Shown here: in pieces, positions 30,961 to 40,000 of the stretch
How the letters are laid out: every line of letters begins with the position of its first letter
Position numbering within the stretch: position 1 is the stretch's first letter
Origin: Paramoeba atlantica
Taxonomy: Eukaryota > Discosea
Length of the DNA stretch: 64,000 nucleotides
Assembly (NCBI GenBank): GCA_977017575.1
Contig: CDRNVI010000004.1
Location: 186,001-250,000 of the forward strand
Direction: 5' to 3'
Program-made: the position numbers and the translations under genes
Notes under the pieces: model-generated
What the model was told of the DNA's origin: nothing
What the model saw: the letters and a program-made list of their open reading frames with translations, nothing else
Databases searched by the model: none

Positions 30961-31436
30961 CGCGTCCTTAGCGTCGTCGTCCTTATGCAGCTTTAACTGG
31001 AGATTTTCAATCGGAATGCCTTGAGATGCCCAGTAATGGTTCCGTAGTTCTTCGATTGCTGTTTGGACAATGCTCAGAAAATACTCTTCACGCCATATTG
31101 GGTACATACGAGCGGCATACACCCAATCCTGAATAATCTTAAAGAGACGCTCGCGGATGGGCGGGGGGTGAAATAACAAGCCAAACTCCGGTGCCGCCCT
31201 AAGATCTCGGATGAGATCCCTCACGCGCAGCTCATCTTCGGATTCAAGCCAGGGCCCCCAGGTCAACGGTTCATAAGTTGTGAACTTGGCGGGGTCAGTC
31301 ACAAGCTGCGGTGTTGCTTGCCCATCTTCAGTCTTCCGCCCCCCTGGCATGACTGCTCGGACACTAGAGATCTCTAGGGAATAGTAATTAATATCCGGGA
31401 AAGGGAAATCGGGAAAAGGAAACGCCCACGGAGCAC
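30961..31436 (-). mobile_element. DIRS-like gag fragment (fossil)
   Basis: The minus-strand blocks YEPLTWGPWLESEDELRVRD, LRAAPEFGLLF and YFLSIVQTAIEELRNHYWAS align with the gag at 51,004 (YEPLTYEPWI, LRDAPEFGLR, and the block before YWRARR). It is truncated by the A1 insertion on one side and by LINE B on the other. It is diverged from the other gag copies, so likely older. Confidence 0.75.
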
Positions 31437-31440
31437 TCAA

Positions 31441-32645
31441 AACAAAATGGAAGCGGACGGGGCAACCGCGCCGGAGATGGTCATCCCTCGACAGCAGCAA
31501 CTCAGCCAGGCTATCTCACAGCAGGAATTCACCACAGCATACGAGCAGGCTGACCCTCGCACTCGCGCACGGTGGGTTTCAGAGTCGGGTAAGGGAGCAG
31601 GTAGCTGGGCTTTCGTGACGCCCTCTAGGAGCAAAGGATACGCCTTCACACCAACAGAGTTCCGCACGCTGTCCCGCTGGTGGCTGGGATCCGACATCTA
31701 TCAAGAAGATCGCCCTTGCCCAGCGAAGGGATGCACATTACCTCTGCAGAAAAATGGGGAACATGCACTGTTATGTAAGAACGGACATGGCCTCATCACC
31801 CGTCACAACGCGGTCTGTGAGCAATTCACAGCATTCTGCAGAAAAGCCGACATAGCTCCGCAAAGGGAGAAAAGCCTGGGAAATCGTGGTCCAAGAGGGG
31901 GTCTCACCAGACCTGCTGACGTGTTTCTCCCGAATTACACCCTGGGAAGTGGTATGGTGTTAGACTTCGCAGTCACCCACGCACAGCAACTAAAGTATTT
32001 GGACTCTGTCCGGAATGCTAGCTGGGTGGCTGCGGGATCTTTCGCTGAACACTACTCAGCAACGAAGGATAAACAACGCCAGGAAGCGGAGGAAGCGAAA
32101 TTACTTTTTACGGCCATGGTAGTTGAATCCTTTGGCTCGTGGAGTAAAAGCGCGATGGCTGTTTTGTGGAAGGTGGGGGCGTTACGCGCAAACGCGTCAA
32201 ACGGTCTACTCACAGACACTCAAGCCCGAAATGACCTTCTCAAAGAGCTGAACGTGGCTCTCATGCGCTCCCAGGCCCGGATGATGGTCTCTAGGATAGT
32301 CGTCAGTGACCCTGACGCTCCCCTGGAAGGGGCCTAAGGGATCTCGGGAATACCCACTGGGACATAAACCGCTGGTCCGGATGCTGGTCGGTGCCGACAG
32401 GGTCTATGCTCACGCCTAGTCCGTCAGGGCTAGGTACCCCAAGTGAGGTAGGACAAGGGTAGGGAACTTTGTTCCTCCCCGTCGGCCAGCATCATGCTCC
32501 GCGACCGTGCCGCTGTCGGCACAGGCCCATTGCTTGCGCCCTCTCGTACAACAAGAGAAGGGTTAACAAGGCAAGCTGGGAGTGGTCGAAAGACCCGGTT
32601 CGGAACATGCATGAGGAAGATGGGAGCGCGAATGGATTGGAGAAG
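31441..32645 (+). mobile_element. LINE B, 5' truncated (knuckle, endonuclease, 3' UTR)
   Basis: The frame 31,447-32,337 starts upstream of IPRQQQLSQAISQQEF and is open for 296 codons: ARWVSESGKGAGSWAFVTPS, CPAKGCTLPLQKNGEHALLC with RHN, REKSLGNRGPRGGLTRPADV (endonuclease), VLDFAVTHAQQLKYLD, stop TAA. The 3' UTR follows with the family hairpin at 32,415-32,434. It is a 5'-truncated copy, as expected from incomplete reverse transcription. The UTR is interrupted near 32,605 by about 20 unrelated bases. Confidence 0.85.
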
Positions 32646-33077
32646 ACCTCGCCTCCCCCCTTCTTTATCATCAAAAACCCTCTTGTGGCGTAGGTGCGAG
32701 GCGAGGCAGAGGGAGACCTTACCCTCCCTGGAAAGGTGGAAGTTCGGTAAGGGGAAGTGGGAAAGTTGGGAAGTGGGAAAGTTGGGAAGTGGGAAGGTTG
32801 GGAAGTGGGAAAGTTGGTTTGCTAGTTTTTATATAGTTGTTAAAAAAAAAAAAAAAAAAAAAACGGAACGCGCGAATGAATTGGGCATAAATTGCTTCTT
32901 TTTATTATTATTGTTATCAAAATCATAAATAACTTAAGGCAGGTTGAATTACTAGTTTTGGGCTACATGTGAAATTGCTAATTTAAAAATAACAGGTTAT
33001 TAAGTGTGTGGGATAAGGCAGACCGTTTTCTTGTATCTGGAGTAGGCGCCACAAAAAACAAAAAAAAAAAAAAAAAA
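32646..33077 (+). repeat. 16-bp tandem repeat, A-tracts and LINE B 3' UTR scrap
   Basis: AAGTGGGAAAGTTGGG repeats about four times at 32,750-32,818. An A-run (32,841-32,862) is followed by CGGAACGCGCGAATG and a B-type 3' UTR to about 33,050, ending in a second A-run. No gene. This is one of several B tails joined through A-tracts. Confidence 0.7.
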
Positions 33078-34758
33078 GTCAGCAGCCTACGTTTCTTCCG
33101 TCGCGCACGCCGCTAGCTTGGACAACTGGGACCCCACAGAAGCTGAGGGATTTTCCAGCTCAGCACATGACATAAATGACAAAGTTGGGACTGATCTGGT
33201 TGATCCATACACTGGACGCATTACCAAACCTAGTGTGCCTGGTGAATATCATGCAAATCGGAGCATCCTTTCCCGCCCAGCGAAAAGAAAACTCGCACAA
33301 TCCCTCAATCACGCCCTTCTCCAGGTCTCGACGGATCAGGAAAAGATCATCCCGAGGCAAAAACATCTCAGCCAAGCTATCTCGGATAGGGAATTTCAAA
33401 CGGCATATTCAAAGGCAGACGCAAGAACGCGGGCGCGATGGATCTCGCAGTCCGGAAAAGGGGCCGGAAACTGGGCTTTCGCAACTCCCTCCAAGACCAG
33501 AGGCTACGCTTTCACCCACACGGAGTTTCGTACCCTAACACGCTGGTGGCTAGGCATGGATGTCTTCCCCGAAGATCGGCCTTGCCCAGCTGATGGGTGC
33601 ACCCTTCCCTTGCTCAAGAATGGAGAGCACGCTTTGCTCTGCAAGAACGGCCATGGTATCATCTCACGGCACAACGCTCTGGCCCAACAATTTACATCGT
33701 TCTGCAGCAGAGCCTTCCTGGCGCCACAGAGAGAGAAGAGTTTGGGAAATCGGGGTCCTGGGGGGGCTCTCACGAGACCAGCAGACGTATTTCTGCCAAC
33801 TGCCTCCATCGCCAAAGGATCTTTAGCGCAAGGCATGGTCCTAGATTTTGCGGTCACTCACGCACAGCAAACAAAGTATTTGGACTCAGTCCACAATGCT
33901 AGCTGGGTGACCCCGGGGTCTTTTGCCGAGCACTTCGCGGAGACCAAGGCGCGACAGCGACAAGAAGCAGAAAAAGCAGGACACCTCTTCACAGCGATGG
34001 TGGTGGAATCCTTTGGTTCCTGGAGCGAGAGTGCGCTAGCGTTACTCCGGGACATCGGAACCCAACGGGCGAATGCATCCAAAGGGCTCCTTTCACGAGA
34101 CCAAGCGCGAAACGATCTCCTAACAGATCTGAACGTGACGCTAATGCGTTCTCAAGCCAGGATGATGGTTTCGCGCATCCGCGTAGAGGACCCAGCGGAT
34201 CCTTTGGTAGAGGCTTAAGCCTCTACTGACAGTCCTATTTCAGCACGAAGACGCCATGGTATCCAGGACGGGTGCTGGTCGGGTCGACAGAGTCTATGCT
34301 CACGCCTAGCCCGCGAGGGCTAGGTACCCCAAGTGAGGTAGTACACGGGTAGTGAATCTCCTCCCCGTCGGCCAGCATCCTGTTTCGCGACCGTGTCGCT
34401 GTCGACACAGGCCCGCGCCTGCGCCCTCCCATATAGCAAGGGAAGGGTTCACAAGTCAGGCCGTGGAGTGGTCGAAAGACCCGGTCCGGAACGCGCGAAT
34501 GGATTGGGTCTGTATTGCTTGTTTTAGTTTTTACTGTTTCTTGTTTGTAGTATATACTTAGGGGAGATTAAATTGCTAGTTTTGGGCTGAGAAAAAACAA
34601 AAGGTACACCTGTGGTAACAAAAAGAATTGCTAATTTGATTGCTTGTTTTCAACTCGTATACCCCCCCCAATGGACCTACTTGGTTCGTCTACTGGTTCA
34701 AAATATAGAGGCAATGCCGCGATTCATACTTCTCCCCCCTTAAAAAAAAAAAAAAAAA
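33078..34758 (+). mobile_element. LINE B, 5' truncated, open C-terminal frame
   Basis: The sequence starts after an A-run with SAAYVSSVAHAASLDNWDPT. The frame is open to the stop near 34,218 and gives the last 370 residues of the B polyprotein: the ARTRARWISQSGKGAG motif, knuckle CPADGCTLPLLKNGEHALLC, endonuclease RPADVFLP...VLDFAVTH, and C-terminal MRSQARMMVSRI. The 3' UTR of about 520 bp includes the GNRA hairpin at 34,305-34,324 and ends CATACTTCTCCCCCCTT plus poly(A). It is very close to the copy at 45.2 kb, so both are recent. Confidence 0.88.
34305..34324 (+). other. Conserved GNRA hairpin in LINE B 3' UTR
   Basis: CCTAGCCCGCGAGGGCTAGG forms an 8-bp stem capped by GCGA, a GNRA tetraloop, once in RNA. 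The same hairpin lies at 16,098-16,117 (minus), 46,102-46,121, and in variant form at 32,415-32,434 and 37,971-37,991, always about 60-170 nt after the stop codon. In the 32,415 variant one stem pair becomes U-G, so pairing is kept. R2-type LINEs recognise a folded 3' UTR, so this is a candidate RT-binding element (inference). Confidence 0.65.
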
Positions 34759-34823
34759 TTGTTTTCTTTAGTTCAGAATCTAGGCAGGGCTAGTTCAAAA
34801 AAAAAAAAAAAAAAAAAAAACTC
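34759..34823 (+). other. Short sequence between two A-tracts
   Basis: About 40 bp ending in a 24-A run separates two LINE B copies. It is probably the stub of another truncated retroposed copy. No coding content. Confidence 0.4.
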
Positions 34824-37800
34824 AGATGCATCAACCCGAGCTTCCCTCGTTGGCCTCTATTTCTCAGACACAATTGAGCACTTGCAAAGACGTCCCCGCC
34901 CGATGCCGTCATCTTTGGGGAGAAATCTTAACAAAAACGGCCGAAAACGCAGTCAAGGAAAACTCCCCCGCCGCGTGGACGTTATTCGCTATGCTCCCGA
35001 AGTGTCTCCTACCAGCTCCGCACCGAGGAGGACGCAAGAATCACACAACATACGCATCATTCGTCGAAAAGTGCATGAACCGATGGCTGGCGCAAGATTA
35101 CGTACCCTTGTGGAATGATACAGTAAACAACGCCCTCAAAAAGCAATCCGCAACCCCTAACATAGTTCACGATGAGGAGGAAAAAGCTGCCATCCGGTCA
35201 GAATTGCTGGTTCGACAAGGCGAGTACTCAAGAGGAATGGCAGCACTCACGGCTGACCCAATGGCTCCTGACGACGAAGAAACGTATATCAAGCTTCAGA
35301 ACAAACACCCGTGCCGCCTTTCAGACAGCGACGCCATCGATTACACCCCCCCACCAACAGCGCCCTTACAGGTAGATGAAGCGACAGTCGCGAAAACCAT
35401 CAAAAGCTTTCACCGAGGCTCCTCCGCCGGAACCATGGGCCTACGCCCAGAACACCTACAAGTGGCACTCCTAGCGCAGGTAGACAACACTACGAAACCT
35501 CTCAAAGCTATTACAAACCTCGTAAATCACCTTCTAGCCGGTAAAGCCCCTCTAGAGGTTCAACCGTATTTCGCCGGAGCCAGACTTTGCGCCTTAGAAA
35601 AGGGCGAAAACGACGTCCGACCCATAGCTGCGGGGGAAACTATTCGTCGATTGGTCAGCAAAACTGCGTGCAACGTAGTTAAAGCCAAGGCAAGCGGCAT
35701 ATTCGCAGGGCTACAGTTCGGAGTGGCGACACCAGTCGGAGCTGAACGCATAATCCACACTTGTCGACAAGCCATGGCCATCCACACTGATAACCCTGAC
35801 TTTGTTCTTTGCAAAGTAGACCTCAGAAACGCCTTTAACAACGTTAGCAGAACCGCCTTCCTGAAGCTTGTAAGCGAGCACTTCCCAGAATTATTCCCAT
35901 GGGCAAGCTGGTGCTATACCACCACTAGTGCATTGACTTACCGAACCCACACGCTCCTATCGGACGAAGGTGTCCAACAAGGGGACCCCCTCGGACCTCT
36001 TTTCTTCTCCCTGGTCGCCCTGGAATTAGCAAACGAAATCAATCACCAGGCCGACTTGGACCTACAATTATGGTACCTTGACGACGGGGTTCTCATAGGC
36101 AAGGCCCAAGACACCAGAAATGCACTGGACACGATCGCCAGGGTAGGCCCTCGCTGGGGCTTGCACTTGAACATGTCGAAGTGTGAAATCATTACCTCCC
36201 CTGCCTCGGCTAACGTGACAAATTTGTTTCCCGACATACCGGACACCAAAATCAACGTACGTGGCGACTTTAGCGTTCTAGGAAGTCCGATTGGATCCCC
36301 AGAGTATTGCTCCGAATACCTGACAACGCACGCCATTGAACCAGCAGAAACGGCGTTAGAAGCTATAACTAGAATCAAAGACCCACAGGTTTCAATGGCG
36401 CTTATTCGGCAATGCTCCGGGTTCTGCAAAATGGTCCACGCTCTCCGCACGACCCCACCACAATCACTTACACTTTTATGCGAGCGTCTGGATGATTTTC
36501 TCATGCACGCGGTAGAGTCATGTTTATGCCCCTTGCCTCCCTCTGCACGGTCCCAAATTCAGCGCCTGAAAAAACACGGAGGATTCGGGTTACGGTCAGC
36601 ATCCTTTCACGCAACCTCAGCCTACGTTTCCTCGGTTGCTTTTGCAGCAGACATGGACTCTTGGGATCCATCCGAAGTAGAAGGCTTTCTATCATCTATT
36701 GACGACATAAACGCGAAGGTTGGCACCAAGCTTCTCAACTCAAGTGGCCGTGTGTGCACTATCCCGCACCACAAATGCGAAGAATTTCCTCCGAGGCATC
36801 GCCCCGCAAAGCGCCCACGCCAGCCGGATACCCATGATCCTACTTCATCTGCGAATCCCCCTTCCCTTCCACACGATCGCCCCCCCTTGTCACCCGATGA
36901 TCTCCCCCCTACGTCATGCCCATTGTATGCAACGGAGGATTGCTTTGACGCGAAGCTGCCGGACTGGGCGAAAAAGGGTATCCCCCGCCAAAGGGACATA
37001 AGCCACGCGATTTCGGCTACGGAATTTTCGCGAGCTTATGAAAAGGCTGACGCCAGGACTCGCGCACGTTGGGTCTCCCAGAGCGGGAAAGGGGCCAATA
37101 GCTGGGCTTTCGTAACGCCATCCAAAGACACTGGTCACGCCTTCACCCCAACAGAATTCCGTACCTTGTCCCGCTGGTGGTTGGGGGTACCAGTCTACGG
37201 GGAAGAATCAAAATGCCCCAAGGAGAACTGCACGCTCCCCCTTGACATACACGGAGACCATGCTCTCACGTGTAAGCATGGGGAAGGTATCATCCGGCGA
37301 CACCACTCGTTAGTCGATCAGTTTGCTGCCACCTGCAGCCAGGCCCACCTAGCACCCCAGCGCGAGAAAAGCCTCGGGAATAGGGGCCCAGGGGGTGCCT
37401 TGACCAGACCGGGGGACGTCTTCATGCCGAGCCTCTTCCTCGGAAAACCTATAGTGCTTGACTTCGCGGTCACTCACGCCCAGCAATCAAAATACACGGA
37501 CACAGTCCGAAATGCTAGCTGGGTGGCCGCGGGGTCTTTCGCTGAGCACTACGCCTCCGACCAGAAAGCTCGACAGCGCCGTGAATCTGAGTCGGCGGGA
37601 AGCGACTTCACAGCAATGGTCGTAGAGAGCTACGGCTCTTGGAGCTCTAGTGCCTTAGCAGTACTTCGGAAAGTAGGAGAACGTCGGGCCAAAGCGTCCA
37701 ACGGCATTCTCAGTGACGGAGCAGCTACGCTACAGCTCGTCACAGACTTGAACATAACGCTGATGCGTCGCCAGGCACGTATGATGATATCAAGAATGCC

Positions 37801-38384
37801 GGTAGACGACCTTCCCACTCCGCTGATCGAGCAATAGCTTGGTAACGGAGTAAGTAGCCCTCGTGGGATAATCGTTTCCTAACCACACCGTTGTCGGCAC
37901 AGGCCCACGTTAGCGCCCTCGGAAACAACTGATCTGGAAGCTGGTCGAGTCGACAGAGTCTATGCTCACGCCTAGCTCGCCGAGGGCTAGGTACCCCAAG
38001 TGAGGTAGTACACGGGTAGTGAATCTCCTCCCCGTCGACCAGCTTCCTGTTTCGCGACCGTGTCGCTGTCGACACAGGCCCGCGCCTGCGCCCTCCCATA
38101 TAACAAGGGAAGGGTCCACAAGTCAGGCCGTGGTGAGGTCGAAAGACCCGGTCCGGAACGCGCGGATGGATTGGGCGTGGATTGCTTCCTTTTTTATTAT
38201 TATTGTTATCAGAATCATAAATAACTTAAGGCAGGTTGAATTACTAGTTTTGGGCTACAACATGTGAAATTGCTAATTTGATTGCTTGTTTACAAATCAT
38301 ATACCCCCCCCAATGGACCTTCATGGTTCATGTATTGGGGAATATAGAGGCAATGCCGCGTTTCATACTTCTCCTAAAAAAAAA
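34824..38384 (+). mobile_element. LINE B, long copy, 5' truncated
   Basis: Begins immediately after an A-run and ends CATACTTCTCC plus poly(A) at 38,376-38,384. It lacks only the N-terminal zinc fingers compared with the copy at 15.7-19.7 kb. Its 3' UTR carries the variant hairpin at 37,971-37,991. It is the last of the plus-strand head-to-tail B array at 31.4-38.4 kb. Confidence 0.88.
34826..37837 (+). CDS. LINE B RT-endonuclease, open 1,003-codon frame
   Basis: This is the longest open frame in the window. Blocks: SSAGTMGLRPEHL (about residue 200), RLCALEKGENDVRPIAAGET, CKVDLRNAFNNVSR (palm Asp), GVQQGDPLGPLFFS, LWYLDDGVLIG (catalytic box, about 416-425), LHLNMSKCEI and SVLGSPIGS. A linker and the knuckle CPKENCTLPLDIHGDHALTC (about 796) with RRHH follow, then REKSLGNRGPGGALTRPGDV and VLDFAVTH (about 850-880) for the endonuclease, ending MRRQARMMISRM. 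The RT would use a nicked target end as primer and the endonuclease would make that nick. The frame is 5' truncated relative to the family, so the first ATG is probably not native. Confidence 0.88.
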   Translation: MHQPELPSLASISQTQLSTCKDVPARCRHLWGEILTKTAENAVKENSPAAWTLFAMLPKCLLPAPHRGGRKNHTTYASFVEKCMNRWLAQDYVPLWNDTVNNALKKQSATPNIVHDEEEKAAIRSELLVRQGEYSRGMAALTADPMAPDDEETYIKLQNKHPCRLSDSDAIDYTPPPTAPLQVDEATVAKTIKSFHRGSSAGTMGLRPEHLQVALLAQVDNTTKPLKAITNLVNHLLAGKAPLEVQPYFAGARLCALEKGENDVRPIAAGETIRRLVSKTACNVVKAKASGIFAGLQFGVATPVGAERIIHTCRQAMAIHTDNPDFVLCKVDLRNAFNNVSRTAFLKLVSEHFPELFPWASWCYTTTSALTYRTHTLLSDEGVQQGDPLGPLFFSLVALELANEINHQADLDLQLWYLDDGVLIGKAQDTRNALDTIARVGPRWGLHLNMSKCEIITSPASANVTNLFPDIPDTKINVRGDFSVLGSPIGSPEYCSEYLTTHAIEPAETALEAITRIKDPQVSMALIRQCSGFCKMVHALRTTPPQSLTLLCERLDDFLMHAVESCLCPLPPSARSQIQRLKKHGGFGLRSASFHATSAYVSSVAFAADMDSWDPSEVEGFLSSIDDINAKVGTKLLNSSGRVCTIPHHKCEEFPPRHRPAKRPRQPDTHDPTSSANPPSLPHDRPPLSPDDLPPTSCPLYATEDCFDAKLPDWAKKGIPRQRDISHAISATEFSRAYEKADARTRARWVSQSGKGANSWAFVTPSKDTGHAFTPTEFRTLSRWWLGVPVYGEESKCPKENCTLPLDIHGDHALTCKHGEGIIRRHHSLVDQFAATCSQAHLAPQREKSLGNRGPGGALTRPGDVFMPSLFLGKPIVLDFAVTHAQQSKYTDTVRNASWVAAGSFAEHYASDQKARQRRESESAGSDFTAMVVESYGSWSSSALAVLRKVGERRAKASNGILSDGAATLQLVTDLNITLMRRQARMMISRMPVDDLPTPLIEQ

Positions 38385-38385
38385 C

Positions 38386-38903
38386 AGGATCTTGTAGAAT
38401 TCGTTCTCTTACTTGGTTGTGGTGAATAGCTGCAGTTGTGCTTTCGTCATCTGGAGTGTCCCGCTGCGGAGGCGGTTGCGATCGCTTCGCAGAACTTTGC
38501 GACGGGGGCGATCGCGGCGGTGCTGGCGATTCCGACGTTTGCGCTTGCGGTGCTGTCGGAGACGATCGCGGTTGCGACGGAGACTTTTGCGACGGAGGCA
38601 ATAGTTGTGATCGCGGCAATGTTGTCGCAGACGGACCCTCAGGAAATTTCTTGTGTCGATCGCTCGGCAGCGACTGCGGTGACGGCGGCGGCGGCGCCGA
38701 AAGTTCAAGCGGCGGCGGTCCAGTTGCTCGCGATTCAGACGGTGCCGGCCGAGGCCGTTCCTCCGTAGGTTTCTTCCTGCGGCGGGGCGTTGGAAGAGGC
38801 TGGACAACTGGAGCTACTCCAGTATCTTTCGCTCGGCTCCGAGTGAACATGCCCATCACAAAAAGACTAAGAGTACAAAAAATAATATCAACAAGGTCGG
38901 TGG
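38386..38903 (-). pseudogene. A2 LINE N-terminus joined to pre-knuckle linker (internal deletion)
   Basis: The minus-strand ORF starts MGMFTRSRAKDTGVAPVVQP near 38,859 and runs through a Pro/Ser-rich segment. It then reads DDESTTAAIHHNQVRERILQ, which matches the linker just before the knuckle in other A2 copies (DEVTTAAVLHEKVVARLKQD). The whole RT is missing, so this is an internally deleted A2. It is cut on the left by the LINE B poly(A). A 44-nt leader separates the ATG from the SL at 38,904. Confidence 0.75.
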
Positions 38904-38938
38904 CAACAAGGTACAGAAACTGTATCTTTATCGTTAAA
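38889..38938 (-). other. SL-like sequence with a downstream SL relic
   Basis: Minus strand: TTTAACGATAAAGATACAG then TTTCTGTACCTTGTTG (38,904-38,938). Six bases further on, ACCTTGTTG appears again (38,889-38,897). Full SL followed by the tail of an older SL is the pattern expected when an SL-bearing copy is transcribed and trans-spliced a second time. Confidence 0.8.
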
Positions 38939-39076
38939 CAAAAACGGGTAGTTAAACAAAAAGGGGGTAGTTAAACAAAAAGGGGGTAGTTAAACAAAAA
39001 GGGGGTAGTTAAACAAAAAGGGGGTAGTTAAACAAAAAGGGGGTAGTTAAACAAAAAGGGGGTAGTTAAACAAAAC
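38933..39076. repeat. 19-bp tandem repeat abutting the SL
   Basis: About seven and a half copies of GTTAAACAAAAAGGGGGTA, the first with one change (AACGGGTA). The array begins inside the 5' end of the SL (shared GTTAAA), so the repeat seems to have expanded from the SL/insertion junction. Confidence 0.85.
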
Positions 39077-39386
39077 TTGTGCTCTAGTTTTCTCTTTCTG
39101 TTCCGCCTCTTTCTGTTCCATCATTTTTTTTTTTTTAAATACCTTTTTTTTTTGCGTGATCGAAAAGGGCGATTCCTGCGTCTTCTTTCTGATTATTTTA
39201 TTTATAACATTTATTTATAATATTTGGATAAAATGAGCTTACTTGTTTGCTACAAAATAATTTCTTCGTGTTCGCGCGTAGACAAAGAACAGTGACAAAG
39301 AACACTACATAAGAAAAAGGTCTGCTTCAAAGTAAACTTCGTAGCCTGACATCTTCGTCTTCTTTTCTTCGTCTGACGCAATCGTC
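39077..39386. other. No gene seen
   Basis: T-rich sequence with homopolymer runs near 39,126-39,154. Nothing coding is recognised. Confidence 0.45.
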
Positions 39387-39563
39387 TCAAAAGGTGAGTT
39401 CACTTTCTTTTCTGTCCCGTGATATGTATTTCCTAAGTTGTGAGTACGCCACTGCACCATTCAGCTCCTGTAACAATACCTGGAACTCTGATTTGATTTG
39501 TTGTCTCTGACTTCCGCTAGCGTCCGCAAGTGCTGAGAGCAGGGATTGCGTGTTCGTGTGCAT
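39387..39563 (-). pseudogene. A2 LINE C-terminal end
   Basis: The minus strand reads MHTNTQSLLSALADASGSQR, then EFQVLLQELNGAVAYSQLRK, ending RKESELTF-stop. These are the last 58 codons of A2, very close to the copy at 15,093. It is cut at its 5' side where an APE-type fragment begins. Confidence 0.8.
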
Positions 39564-39891
39564 TCGACGCTTCTTTAAGAAAGGCCGTTCGCGATCTTGA
39601 ATCCACGAACCCCCAACGACCTACGATCTTAATTGGAGATTTTAATTCCCCTTTAACGCTGGTCAACAAAACTGCTGAAGACAAAGCAGCTGTAGCTCGA
39701 TTTCGCGCCTTACTTGTAGACGTTGGTTGCAAGTCTGCCCACACTCTCTCACCAAGCTCTCGAAAGTGGACTTGTAAACTTCCCAATGGCGCTGAGAGAC
39801 AATTAGATCATATTATAATTTCCAATCGATACGCGTCAGCAATACAACAGCATAAAGTTTTACTTGCTCCTTTCCTAAATTTCTTATCGTA
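39564..39891 (+). pseudogene. APE-type LINE endonuclease fragment
   Basis: The plus-strand frame reads RKAVRDLESTNPQRPTILIG then DFNSPL (the GDFN motif), a spacer, CKSAHTLSPSSRKWTC and ERQLDHIIISNRY (the LDHI motif). GDFN and (L)DH(I/V) are the hallmark blocks of the apurinic/apyrimidinic-type endonuclease of non-REL LINEs. Only this C-terminal half of the domain remains. It may belong to the R family or to the LINE at 28-29.5 kb. The next 110 bases hold nothing recognisable. Confidence 0.75.
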
Positions 39892-40000
39892 AACTTATAG
39901 AGTAGATCATATGTTTTCCTTTTTGTAAATTATGCAGTCTGACTTAGCTTCTAATATCGATTAGAAGTTCGGATTCTCTTTTGACCATGAATCTCCAACT

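Noticed and set aside
38933-39076. CRISPR-like array
   Set aside because: Units are directly adjacent 19-bp repeats without spacers, in a eukaryotic retroelement context; it is a simple tandem repeat.
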